DNA from: Scatophagus argus
Taxonomy: Eukaryota > Chordata > Actinopteri > Scatophagidae
Length of the DNA stretch: 64,000 bases
Direction of reading: 5' to 3'
NCBI RefSeq assembly: GCF_020382885.2
Contig: NC_058497.1
Coordinates: 18,034,330 to 18,098,329 of the forward strand
Part shown: piece by piece, positions 10,401 to 22,700 of the stretch
Numbering within the stretch: the stretch's first letter is position 1
Layout of the letters: each line of letters starts with the position of its first letter
Notes under the pieces: model-generated
What the model was told of the DNA's origin: nothing
Database searches by the model: none
What the model saw: only the letters and a program-made list of their open reading frames with translations
Program-made: the position numbers and the translations under genes

Positions 10401-12659
10401 CAAAAAAGACATTGAAGAAGGTGTTGAACAAAGTTCTGCGATATAACACATTTCATAAGCCTTTCCGGGAAGTAAGCTTCACCCTGGTTCCCTTAGAAAA
10501 ATCAGAATCAGAATATTTTATTAATCCCTGGGAGAAATTGGGTTTGTTACAGTTACTTCAATCAGGATTAGAAATCTATAAGCCCACGAATTATAATAAA
10601 AATAGAAAGAAAAATATATCTAGAATATACAAATAAATATAAAATAAATATAAAAGGCATGTGTGCAAAATACTGTAGTAAATGCAATGAAACTGCACAA
10701 TCAGTTCCCCAGTCAGTTGACTCAGAGTGTTTGACACTCCGAGGAAGAAGTTCAAAACCTGATGGCCACAGATAGGAATGACCTCCTGTGGCGCTCTGTG
10801 AAGCATCATGGTGTAATCAGTCTGTCACTGAAAGAACTCATGTGCCTAATCAGGACACTGCGGAGTGTGTGGAAGACTTTGTCCAAGATAGACAGCATCC
10901 TCCTTTCTGACACCACCATCAGAGAGAGTCCAGCTCCACCCCAACGACATGATGAAAAAAGCAAATGAAGTTTAAAGATTAAACATTTGGATTTTTTGAT
11001 TGAAGTTTGGGTTAGTGCAGAATATTTCAGACATCTACCAAAAAGTGATCTCTTTAATGTCTTAATATGTATGTACAGCATGCAATTTGATTAGTGAAAA
11101 GAAGGTACTGCTGTGTTCATTTGAGTCATATGCTTTGTATGTTGTTTTATTGTATTTTAATATTAATATTTAATATTGTCTCAATCCATTATTCCGATAT
11201 TCATATAGCTGGTGTATTATTTGGACAAAGTCAACTTCACCACACCATTTGGTGATCAAGTGTCATTTGATGAGAATGGTGATGCCTTACCAATATATGA
11301 TATCATGAACTGGCTGTGGCTCCCTGATGGAACAACTAAACTTCAGAATGTGGGTGAGGTTAAGAAGTCAGCCTTCAAAAGTGAAGAACTCACAATTGAT
11401 GCAGACAAAATCTTCTGGAACTTTGAATCAAAAAAGGTTACAAATGATTTCTTAGACATTGATTTTCTAGCCCATGGATGACTGATTACAGCATTGTAAA
11501 ATGTTGCAAAATAACACAATATTGATTTTTTTTTTTCCTCCTATAGCCACCCAGGTCAGTGTGCAGTGAGAGCTGTCCTCCAGGTACTCGCATGGCTAGA
11601 AAAAAAGGGGAACCTGTGTGCTGCTTTGACTGCATCCCTTGTTCTGAGGCAAAGATCAGCAATGAGACTAGTAGGTATTCATTTTTAAATATTGCAATTT
11701 GGAAATATAATATAAACATGTATCTCAAGACTGTCTCTCTTTTAACAGACTCATTGGAGTGCACCAGTTGTCCACAGGACTTCTGGCCCAGCCTCCAGCG
11801 TGACCACTGTGTTCCCAAGGAAACAGAGTTCCTCTCCTACCATGAACCTCTGGGTATCTGCTTGACAGTTGCTGCATTGTTGGGCACCTGTATGTGTGCT
11901 GTTGTCTTCAGCATCTTCATCTGTCATCGCAGAACACCTATAGTACGCGCCAACAACTCAGAATTGAGTTTTCAGCTGTTGCTGTCACTTAAGTTATGTT
12001 TCCTGTGTTCACTGCTGTTTATTGGTCGTCCCACGCTGTGGACATGCCAGCTGAGACATGCAGCATTTGGGATCAGCTTTGTGCTTTGCATCTCATGTAT
12101 CCTGGTGAAAACCATGGTGGTTCTGGCTGTGTTCAAGGCCTCCAAGCCAGGAGGTGGAGCCAGTCTGAAGTGGTTTGGTGCTATGCAGCAGAGAGGGACA
12201 GTCATGGTTCTCACTTCTGTTCAGGCAGCAATCTGCACTGCCTGGATTGTATCTGCCTCACCAGTTCCTCATAAAAACACTCAGTACCACAATGATAAAA
12301 TAGTTTATGAATGTGTCGTTGGGTCCACAGTTGGTTTTGCAGTTTTGTTGGGATATATTGGCTTCCTGGCCATCCTCAGTTTTCTGATTGCATTTATAGC
12401 AAGAAAACTTCCAGATAGTTTCAATGAGGCCAAACTCATCACTTTCAGCATGCTGATCTTCTGTGCTGTGTGGGTGGCCTTTGTCCCTGCTTATGTCAGC
12501 TCACCGGGCAAATATGCAGATGCAGTGGAGGTATTCGCCATCCTGGCCTCCAGTTTTGGCATCTTGGTAGCACTGTTTGGACCCAAATGTTACATAATCC
12601 TGCTGAGACCAGAGAGGAACACAAAGAAAGCCATCATGGGTCGAGGTGCTGAGACATAA
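7482..12659 (+). CDS. V2R/OlfC olfactory receptor gene B, complete
   Basis: Class C GPCR of the teleost OlfC family. Nine exons: 7482-7726, 7964-8258, 8406-8492, 8711-8980, 9316-9522, 9607-9882, 11209-11436, 11547-11670, 11749-12659; 2643 nt, 880 residues. Start ATG gives MWAFLEF and a hydrophobic signal peptide. Ligand-binding domain covers roughly residues 25-530, with CSCLSD, RTIPSD, DDDYG, SEDW (SEAW in most paralogs) and [11 protein letters not shown]. The cysteine-rich region is about 537-605, seven helices about 612-865, and the tail is [14 protein letters not shown]. Pocket residues equivalent to CaSR S147, S170 (Thr here), D190, Y218 and E297 are kept, so amino-acid ligands are likely. 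Canonical V2R exon 3 is split into four exons. Intron 9883-11208 is the longest and holds a LINE fragment. The last intron is 78 nt and stop-free. Confidence 0.92.
10501..10966 (-). mobile_element. LINE 3'-end fragment in intron of gene B
   Basis: AATCAGAATC repeats followed by TTTATTAATCCCTGGGAGAA, then CACAGATAGGAATGACCTCC and GACAGCATCCTCCTTTCTGACACC. This matches the 3' end and final coding part of the LINE at 37981-38740. A 5'-truncated, degraded CR1/L2-like copy in - orientation. Confidence 0.75.
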
Positions 12660-14130
12660 GAACTGTCCTTCATTTCATTAAACAGAATGAATCTCTTTTG
12701 TCTACACAAAAAAATACAGGTGGTAGGCAATATGTTTCCAGTAGCAATGTTAAGACAGTGACAAAGCAGGGTATATGTAAAGCAAATATATTCAGAAATT
12801 TCTTACCACTTGGATCAAGCCATTCTTTTCTTCCAGGACATACTTTAAGTCTAAATGTTTGCATGCTGTAAATTAATTTAATAGAGTTACTTCATCTGAA
12901 AAAAATATGCTTTTATTTTAAGTTTATCTGACATTATCATTTGCATTTAATTTTGACAAGTCTGGAGATAATGTTCACTAACAACACACACATTTATTTA
13001 TTTCTTTATTGCCCCCACATGCAAAAATCTGCTGTCACCTTCTGAGTTTATTTCAGACAGTCAGTCAGTAATCTAACAACTTTTCTGGATTACAAAAGAA
13101 TTGCAGGAAACACTGATATAACTACTGTACCAAATAAACGCATTATACAGTCCATTTTGGTTCATCTGACTTTTGTATGAGTTTGTTTTTCAGCTGCATG
13201 GAGTTGATGTTGACATAAAGATATAGTCCCTGTTTTTTTTACTGTTTGCAAATGCAAAATGCTTCTTAGTTTATGTCACACAGTCACTATGTAGTCTAAC
13301 AATAATGTATGACTTCTCTTGATTACAAAGGAATTGCAGGAATCATTGACAAAGTGACACAACCAAATAAAAGCGTTTGAGTCAAAAGTTGATTGTGAGT
13401 CTTAAGTGTTTTGAAATGTTATTGATTCTTAAACAGACACTGAACAGAAAGTGAGTTAAAATACCCAAATTACTGGCAGTGTTTTTGAGTAATTGTTATT
13501 ATTCTGCCTGGACTGGATGAAAATGTCACCAGACTGCATGTCTGTTGATGTTGTACCCTGACAAAGCTTTAGGGCAAACCATAACTCTCCTGTGATTTAC
13601 TACTGCACTAAAATTCAATGTGGGTTGCAGCATATGTTCAAAAAATGTGCTAAATGAACTAAACAAAAAAAAATGTGAAGAAAAAAAGCTGTGATAGTGG
13701 TAACGAGGTGATCAACTCCATATCAATGTCCGTTTGTCCGCAGAACATCTCACTGTAAATGTATGAGTAATTAAATTAACTTTGGCGCTGATCAGTGTTT
13801 GTATGAAACTTTATGAAACAAATTGGATGGACCAGTCTAATGGGGTATTCTGTCTTGCACACATTTCTGTAGAACCGATCATATCTAAAGTCTCCTAATT
13901 ACTGTTTGACAGTGTGACAGATGCAATAACCCTCCCATAAAAAGGCAATGAAAAATATATTATTTCACCAAATGTCTTGGTGTGCTGCTGCCATCTAGTG
14001 GATGAAATCTGAGCACTTGTTTTATGTGTGTATTTTGTTTTATTTAGTATTCTTGTAATGTATGAAGAATTGGGATTATACTAAGTAGTTACATTAATAA
14101 AAAATCAGTTACAAGTAAAATGCACTTTAG
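12660..14130. other. 3' flank of gene B and spacer to gene C
   Basis: The first 400 bases resemble the 3' flank of gene C (18369-18880), including AATAAA at 13133-13138 (gene C 18859-18864). A second related unit at about 13245-13385, also ending in CAAATAAAAGCG, looks like a local tandem duplication of the poly(A) region. A CTCF-like GCCATCTAGTGG lies at 13990-14001. No other gene seen. Confidence 0.5.
13990..14001 (-). promoter_or_regulatory. CTCF-like motif
   Basis: GCCATCTAGTGG fits the reverse complement of the vertebrate CTCF core CCASYAGRKGGC at every position. A 12-base match can occur by chance; binding is inference. Confidence 0.35.
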
Positions 14131-14206
14131 ACCCCGCCCCTACTACTGCTTATGTCCAAATAGGTGGAGTGCAAGATTAAACAACCCCAAGTCAATAAAA
14201 AAGGGC
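14131..14206 (+). promoter_or_regulatory. Proximal promoter block of gene C
   Basis: ACCCCGCCCCT, GCAAGATTAAAC and CAAGTCAATAAAA match the blocks before genes B and D. The AATAAAA element is about 60 bp before the ATG and may serve as a TATA-like box. Confidence 0.5.
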
Positions 14207-14256
14207 AACATTGCAATACAACTTACTTGGTCCAGACAAGGGAAACTGGGAAAATC

Positions 14257-17200
14257 ATGTGGGCGTTTTCTGATATCACCTTGCTCCTGCTTGTGTATTT
14301 CATGCTGTCGTGTTTCCACTTTTCTTGCGCTCTGCCTGCCTCCTCCTGCCAGTTACTGGAAGAGTTTCATCTAAGTGGGATGCACAAAGCTGGGGATGTG
14401 GTTCTAGGTGGCCTGTTTGAAATCCACTTCTTTTCTGTCTTCCCTGACCTCTCATTCACCTCAGAGCCAAAACAGCCTACCTGCCACGGGTGAGTCTATC
14501 AGGGAAGCAACAAAGAGGAGAAAATGGGGAAAATCAGTCTGATTAGTCAAATGTGTTTTGATAATCAGTTATAACAAGAATTAAGTTTGTTCTATTTTAG
14601 TCATGATGGTTATTTTGCACTGTGATTTAATTGTTAAAATAATTGTCTCTATATAACTGTCTTGTTTGTGAAAGCTGTAGTTGTCAGTTACTATATCATG
14701 ATGTATTTTTCAAACATGGTAATTTTTGTGTTAGACTTGACACTCCAGGGTTCAGGCACGCCATGACCATGGCCTTTGCTATTGACAAGATCAATAGAAA
14801 CTCCAACCTGCTACCTGATGTGACTCTGGGATACAGTCTTTATGATAACTGTGTCAATCTAGCGATTGGATTTCGTGCAGCATTGTCCTTAGTCAGTGGT
14901 CAAGAGGAGCAGTTTATGTTAGACGAGACTTGTGTTGGAACCCCTCCAGTAGTGGGGATTGTGGGTGATGCTTCCTCCACTCATTCTGTTGCCATCTCAA
15001 GTGTCTTAGGTTTGTACAGAGTGCCTATGGTAAGTTTTACACCATCTAATTATGATTTTGGATCGTTTTCATGTTTATTTCAATTTCAATGTTATTGAAA
15101 GCTGAAATAATGTACCATAAAAAGTTGAAAGAACCTGCAGAATCTTGGATAGTGTGTTTCTTTTACAGGTGAGTTATTTTGCCACATGTTCCTGTCTGAG
15201 TGACCGGCAAAAGTTTCCATCCTTCTTCAGGACAATACCAAGTGATGCTTTCCAGGTGACCAAATATCAGCAAAAATGAATGCATAAAGGAAAGACGTGA
15301 AACATTCCGGAGAAAGAACAACCCTTCACTCCAATGACAAATATGTTCTTCTTTTGTTGTTTGGTCTCACATTGCAAAACTGAAAAGCAATAACTAAACA
15401 ATGTCCATTGCTGAACCTGTGTAACAGGTTTTTCACAGACAGATTATTTCAGCATGTTGACTAATCCCTTCACTCTAAATCACTCAGGTCCGTGCTATGA
15501 TTCAGATTTTAAACCACTTTGGCTGGACTTGGGTTGGCCTGTTGACCAGTGATGATGACTACGGACTTCATGCTGCCCGATCCTTTCAATCTGACTTTGT
15601 TCTGTCTGGTGGAGGTTGTCTGGCTTATAAAGAGGCATTGCCCTCAAGCAATGGACGAGCTGAACTAAGGAGGATTGTGGATGTAATGAAGAAATCAACA
15701 GCTCGTGTGGTCATTGTGTTTGCACATGAGAGTAATGTGATCAATCTCATGGAAGAGGTAGGACATGATATAACGTAATTATAACTTAATTTAGCTGTAG
15801 AACTTAATGTTTTATTTATAACACTGAAAGATACATATTGCCCTGTGTAAAACAGATTTAATTTGACTTAACTGTTAACTAAACTGTTATTTACAAAAAT
15901 TATATTACTTAGACTAATTACACCAAACTCAGTTATAATGATGCATTACTTTGCTCATAATAGTGCCATAGCACTTTAGTTCTCTGGCAGTATTAACTTC
16001 TTCATTTGGTATGAATAAAATATAGGTGGTGAGGCAGAATGTGACAGGCCTGCAGTGGATAGCCAGTGAAGCTTGGATAGCAGCCACAATGTTCCACACT
16101 CCCCGCATGGTGCCACATCTGGCTGGCACACTGGGTATCGCCATCCGTCGAGGAGAAATCCCAGGCCTCAGGGAATTCCTCTTACAAACACATCCTGACC
16201 TACATCATAACAACAGCTATGGAAAAGGCTTGGTGAGGGTTAACCATACAATCTGATGACAGTGTGTCAGAACAATATATTGTTGTTTCGTTTGGTTAGC
16301 ATACATTTCTTACTGCATTTCAGGTGAAACAGTTTTGGGAATACACATTTCAGTGTAGATTTGCACCACCTCCAGCAGGTTGGGTAGATGCTGGGGGAGC
16401 ATTGTGCACTGGACAGGAAGATCTAGAAAGTGTGGAGACTGACTTCTTGGATGTTTCAGACCTCAGGCCAGAGTACAATGTGTACAAGGCTGTGTATGCA
16501 CTGGCATATGCCCTTGATGACATGCTGCGTTGTGTGCCAGGCAGAGGGCCTTTCAGAGGACACAGCTGTGGCAGTTTGAAAGAACTGGAGCCATGGCAGG
16601 TATGATATCAATTCACACAACACTTGTTTATGTCATGAAATCATAAGCTTTAGTATCCATTGTGGAGTTGCATTTGAAGTATAGCTTTAAATTCAGCAAT
16701 CTGAGATGGCTAATCATGTAGTGCTAAGGAAATGGCTGAAAGGGTTTCCCTATTGCTGGGAGATAGCAGTGGATCAGGACAGACATTACGCAGACATGTT
16801 CTTTCACTTTAACATTTGAAATTGTATCAGTATCTTCATATGTTTGTAAGTGTAACATTTAATTTGATTATCCGATACCAAGTTTAGTACTATACTAAAG
16901 TTTACCTCTGTCCCTTATTTTGAAAAACATAGCTTGTGTATTACTTGGAAAAGGTCAACTTCACCACACCATTTGGTGATCAAGTGTCATTTGATGAGAA
17001 TGGTGATGCCTTACCAATATATGATATCATGAACTGGCTGTGGCTCCCTGATGGAACAACTAAACTTCAGAATGTGGGTGAGGTTAAGAAGTCAGCCTTC
17101 AAAAGTGAAGAACTCACAATTGATGCAGACAAAATCTACTGGAACTTTGAATCAAAAAAGGTTACTTCTGATTTTTGACAGTTCTGACAGTTTTTTTTTA

Positions 17201-18368
17201 ATAATATCACTGTCAGTTAATGTGGAAGAATACAATATTACGTTTTCACCAATAGCCACCCCGGTCAGTGTGCAGTGAGAGCTGTCCTCCAGGTACCCGC
17301 ATGGCCAGAAAGAAAGGGGAACCTGTGTGCTGCTTTGACTGCATCCCTTGTTCTGAGGGAAAGATCAGCAATGAGACTAGTAGGTATTCAATTCTTAATA
17401 CTGCACTTTGGAGATATAATGTAATAGTGTATCTTGAAACTGTTCCTCTTTTCATAGACTCATTGGAGTGCACCAGTTGTCCAGAGGACTTCTGGCCCAG
17501 CCTCCAGCGTGACCACTGTGTTCCCAAGGAAACAGAGTTTCTCTCCTACCATGAACCTCTGGGTATCTGCTTGACGGCCACATCTTTGCTGGGCACATGT
17601 GTGTGTGCTGTTGTCCTGGGCATCTTCATCTGTCATCGGAGAACACCTATAGTACGCGCCAACAATTCAGAACTGAGTTTTCAGTTACTGTTGTCACTTA
17701 AGTTATGTTTCATGTGTTCACTGCTGTTTATCGGTCGTCCCACGCTGTGGACATGCCAGCTGAGACATGCAGCATTTGGGATCAGTTTTGTGCTTTGCAT
17801 CTCATGTATCCTGGTGAAAACCGTGGTGGTCCTGGCTGTGTTCAAGGCCTCCAAACCAGGAGGTGGAGCCAGTCTGAAGTGGTTTGGTGCTATGCAGCAG
17901 AGAGGGACAGTCATGGTTCTCACTTCTATTCAGGCAGGAATCTGCACTGCCTGGATTGTATCTGCCTCCCCAGCTCCTCATAAAAACACTCAATACTACA
18001 ATGATAAGATTGTTTATGAGTGTGTTGTTGGGTCCACAGTTGGTTTTGCAGTTTTATTGGGATATATTGGCTTCCTGGCCGTCCTCAGTTTTCTGATTGC
18101 ATTTATAGCAAGAAAACTTCCAGATAGTTTCAATGAGGCCAAACTCATCACTTTCAGCATGCTGATCTTCTGTGCTGTGTGGGTGGCCTTTGTCCCTGCT
18201 TATGTCAGCTCACCAGGAAAATATGCAGATGCAGTGGAGGTATTTGCCATCCTGGCCTCCAGTTTTGGTCTCTTGGTAGCACTGTTTGGACCCAAATGTT
18301 ACATAATCCAGCTGAGACCAGAGAGGAACACAAAGAAAGCCATCATGGGTCGAGGTATAAAGACATAA
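14257..18368 (+). CDS. V2R/OlfC olfactory receptor gene C, complete
   Basis: OlfC-family class C GPCR. Nine exons: 14257-14489, 14735-15029, 15169-15255, 15488-15757, 16026-16232, 16324-16599, 16933-17160, 17256-17379, 17458-18368; 2631 nt, 876 residues. I chose the ATG giving MWAFSDI because it aligns with B and D; the in-frame Met at 14164 lies within the conserved promoter block. Signal peptide, flytrap domain (CSCLSD, RTIPSD, DDDYG, SEAW), cysteine-rich segment and seven helices are all open. Exon lengths equal those of gene B except exon 1. The 78-nt intron 17380-17457 is stop-free and in frame. The intron 16600-16932 resembles the matching intron of gene D. The 7TM exon is nearly identical to those of B and D, suggesting recent duplication or conversion. 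Confidence 0.93.
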
Positions 18369-19621
18369 GAACTGTCCTTCATTTCATTAAACAGAATGAG
18401 TCTTTTTTCTCTACACAAAAAAATACAGGTGGTAGGCAATATGTTTCCAGTAGCAATGTTAAGACAATGACAAAGCAGGGTATATGCCAAGCAAATACAT
18501 TCAGAAATCTCTTACCACTTGGATCAAGCTATTCCTTTCTTCCAGGGCATACTTTAAGTGTAAACGCTTGAACCTGAAATGCTTATGTTTTCATACAGTA
18601 AATTAACTTAATATTACAAGTTACTTTATCTGAAAAAAATATGGATTTGTTTTAGGTTTATCTGACATTATCATTTGCATTTACTGACTAGCCTGGAGTT
18701 AATGTTCACTAACAAGAAACTCATTTATTTTTTACACCCTACATACAAAAATCTGCTGTCACCTTCTGAGTTAAATATAGTCACAGTCAGTCAGTAATCT
18801 AACAACTTTTCTGGATTACAAAGGAATTGCAGGAACCACTGACATAACTACTGTACCCAATAAACGCATTTGAGCTGACTGTGATCCTGAAGTGTTTTGA
18901 AATGTCATCAGTTGTTCTGCTTTTAACAAAGACTGGCCAGAAGGTAAACTTGGGAATGGGCAACAGTATGTATTCAAGAACGAAATGTGCAAAATCAATG
19001 AAATGAATCACACATGTAACCCTTATCCCTGATCATGGCAATATAAATACGGATAGACCAAGACAGCTAATGGTGTATTGTGTTTAACATACATTTCTTC
19101 AGGACTTATCATAAAGCCTCATCGTTATTGTGTGCCACATAGATACAGTATCTCTCTATTAAAAGGGCAATGAAAAATAGATCAGAAGATGTTCTAGCAT
19201 GCTGTTACCATCTAGTGGTCTTCGGATTAAGCTTTGTTAGTGTTTGACAGTAAAAGAGAGTCAAGTACATGAATTTGGGATGAAATTCAGAACAAAGTGG
19301 CTAGTGTGATGAACTTTTTGATCTATCTTCTCACACAGCGACTCTGGCAAAACTTGTATTTTACAACAATGTAAGTGGATGTTTCACCAGACAGCGAAAC
19401 AATCAGTATTCTCTTTAATTTCATAATGTACTTATCAAAGTCTTCTTAAATCCCAATGAAAACATAAAATAACTGGAAAGCAAACTTACAGAAATTTACA
19501 AGGACACCTACAACTTAAATAGGGACTGAAAAGTTTAACACAGACTTTATGAAATATTACTAGAAGTGCACATATAAATTCTGCCTTATTATGAATCGGT
19601 TACAAATGAAATACATTCTAT
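18369..19621. other. 3' flank of gene C and spacer to gene D
   Basis: The first part is homologous to the 3' flank of gene B, with AATAAA at 18859-18864. A near-CTCF motif ACCATCTAGTGG is at 19207-19218 (first base differs from consensus). The rest is AT-rich with nothing recognised. Confidence 0.5.
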
Positions 19622-19694
19622 GCCCTGCCCCTTCTTTTCCTGCTCTGATGGGGAGGTCACAAGACTTAACAATACTGCAAGTCAATAAAAGTGG
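19622..19694 (+). promoter_or_regulatory. Proximal promoter block of gene D
   Basis: GCCCTGCCCCTT, CAAGACTTAAC and CAAGTCAATAAAAG match the promoter blocks of B and C, again about 60 bp before the start codon. Confidence 0.5.
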
Positions 19695-19749
19695 CTGGCA
19701 CAGCCACACAACTTAGTTGGTCCAGACAGGGTTAAGGAGGAAGACAGTC

Positions 19750-22700
19750 ATGTGGACATTTTTAGAGTTCAACTTGCTCTTGCTTGTGTATTTCATGTTG
19801 TTGGATACCTTCTTTTCATATGCCTTGACTTTCCCTGTTTATTCCTCCTGCCAGTTACTGGAAGAGTTTCATCTAAGTGGGATGCACAAAGCTGGGGATG
19901 TGGTTCTCGGTGGCCTGTTTGAAATCCACTTCTTTTCTGTCTTCCCTGAACTCTCATTCACCTCAGAGCCGAAACAGCCTACCTGCCACGGGTGAGTCTA
20001 TCAGGGAAGCAACAAAGAGGAGAAAATGGGGAAAATCAATCCCATTAGTCCAATGTGGGTTTTTTATGGTTTGATTTTTTTTTCTCTTTTGTTTTGCAAG
20101 CATTAGATTGTGCATTAATACCACTTTAAACGCACTGCTTATTTTGCACAATGATTTAATTATTATAACAGTTGTGTTTATACAAATGTCTTGTTCGTGA
20201 AACCTATAGTTATCGGTTACTGTATCATGTTGTATCTCTCAAAAGTGTTATTTTTTTCATTAGACTTGACACTCCAGGGTTCAGGCACGCCATGACCATG
20301 GCCTTTGCTATTGACGAGATCAATAGAAGCTCCAACCTGCTACCTGATGTGACTCTGGGATACAGTCTTTATGATAACTGTGTCAAACTAGCGATTGGAT
20401 TTCGTGCAGCATTGTCCTTAGTCAGTGGTCAAGAGGAGCAGTTTATGTTAGATGAGACCTGTGTTGGAACCCCTCCAGTAGTGGGGATTGTGGGTGATTC
20501 TTCTTCTACAAGTTCTATTGCCATCTCCAGCGTCTTAGGTTTATATAGAGTGCCTATGGTAAGCTTTTACATTAAATCTTAGAATGATTTTGGATCACTT
20601 AGATTTACATTCAAATTCTATTTCACGTGAAGTAATCTACCTTGAAGAGTTGAATGAGCTGGTATTTAGTATGTTAAATCTGTTTCTTTCACAGGTGAGT
20701 TATTTTGCCACATGTTCCTGTTTGAGTGACCGACAAAAGTTTCCATCCTTCTTCAGGACAATACCAAGTGATGCTTTCCAGGTGACCAAATATCAACAAA
20801 ATGAAAATGCAAAAGAAAGCATTTGTGATTAAACATTGTCCAGAAAGAATAGCCATACACTGCAATCAAAAATATGTTATCTTGTTTGGTCTCACATAGC
20901 AATCCTTAAAGGAAATAAGTGTTTATTGCTGAACTTGTTCACCTGTTATCTTTTTTCACATAAAAGGTTATTTTATCCCATACAGCAATCCCTTCCCTCT
21001 AAATCACTTGCTGAATTTGTGAAACAAGTTTTTCACAGACAGATTATTTCAGCCTGTTGACTAATCCCTTCACTCTAAATCACTCAGGTTCGTGCTATGA
21101 TTCAGATTCTAAACCACTTTGGCTGGATTTGGGTTGGCCTGTTGATCATTGATGATGACTATGGACTTCATGCTGCCCGATCCTTCCAATCTGACTTTGT
21201 TCTGTCTGGTGGAGGTTGTCTGGCATATAAAGAGGTGTTGCCCTCAAGCAATGACCAAGCTGAACTGAGGAGGATTGTGGATGTGATGAAGAAATCAACA
21301 GCTCGTGTGGTCATTGTGTTTGCACACGAGAGTCACATGATGAACCTCATGGAAGAGGTTTGGCTTGTTTGGTTTGGCACAACTTAATCATTATTTGATA
21401 TAATTATATGACTTTATTTTTTATATATAAAACTCTAAAAAATGTCATGTTAACATATCTGCCTGTAAACAGATTTTATGTAATTAAACTTACTTCTTTA
21501 AAGTGTTGCTAACAGGGTTTCAAAAAACTGTGTCTCTTCTACCAGTCACACTGTTGTCCAGTGAAATGCATCACTTTACTGTGCCAAAGCAGTTTAGTTC
21601 CATGGCAATATTAACTTATACAGTATATTTGATGTTCATTGCACAGGTTGTGAGGCAGAATGTGACAGACCTGCAGTGGATGGCCAGTGAAGCTTGGATA
21701 TCAGCCACTGTGTTTCAGAATCCTCATTTTATTCCATACCTGGCTGGCACACTGGGTATCGCCATCCGTCGAGGAGAAATCCCAGGCCTCAGGGAATTCC
21801 TCTTACAAACACGTCCTGATCTACACAACAACAGCTATGACAACAGCTTGGTGAGAGGTTAATCTGAATGTGACACAAGCACAGAATATAGAATACAGAA
21901 TTAAAAATTGTAAAAAAAAAAAAAGTATTACAAGAAGAATATTTTATTGTTATGATTTCTGTTATAATTTTTTTTAATGCAATTCAGGTGAAACAGTTTT
22001 GGGAACACACATTTCAGTGTAGATTTGCACCACCTCCACCTGGATGGGCAGATGCTGGAGGAGCATTATGCACTGGACAGGAAGATCTAGAAAGTGTGGA
22101 GACTGACTTCTTGGATGTTTCAGACCTCAGGTCAGAGTACAATGTGTACAAGGCTGTGTATGCACTGGCATATGCCCTTGATGACATGCTGCGCTGTGTG
22201 CCAGGCAGAGGGCCTTTCAGAGGACACAGCTGTGGCAGTTTGAAAGAACTGGAGCCATGGCAGGTATGAAATCAGTTTCACTCCGCTTGTTTGTGTAACT
22301 AAATCATATGCTTTAGTATTCATTGCAGAGTTGTATTCAGAGTATTGCTCTAAATACAAGAAGATGAGATAGCTAATCTTGTTGTGCTAAGGAAATGGCT
22401 GAAAGGATTTCCCTCGTGCTGGGAGATGGCAGTGAATAGGATTAGATACAACAATATGTTGTCACTGTGTATACAGGCGTGTTTGTTCTCTTCAATACTG
22501 GCATTGCGTTCAGTATCTTTGCATGTTCATAAGTGTAATATTCAATTTGATCATTGAATACTAAGTGCTGCTCAGTTATTCATATAAAATTCTTGTTTAA
22601 ATCTTGTTTTTTTTCTGTCCCCAATTCTGATATTCACACAGCTGGTGTATTATTTGGAAAAGGTCAACTTCACCACATCATTTGATGATCAAGTGTCATT

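Noticed and set aside
11559-12659. Single long open frame joining the cysteine-rich and seven-helix exons (also in C and D)
   Set aside because: Good GT and AG sites flank a 78-nt insert absent from other V2R proteins, and gene A has a stop inside it. Treated as an intron, with possible retention noted as a finding.
14164-14256. Upstream in-frame Met for gene C, adding 31 residues
   Set aside because: The extension overlaps the promoter block shared with B and D and has no counterpart in those proteins.
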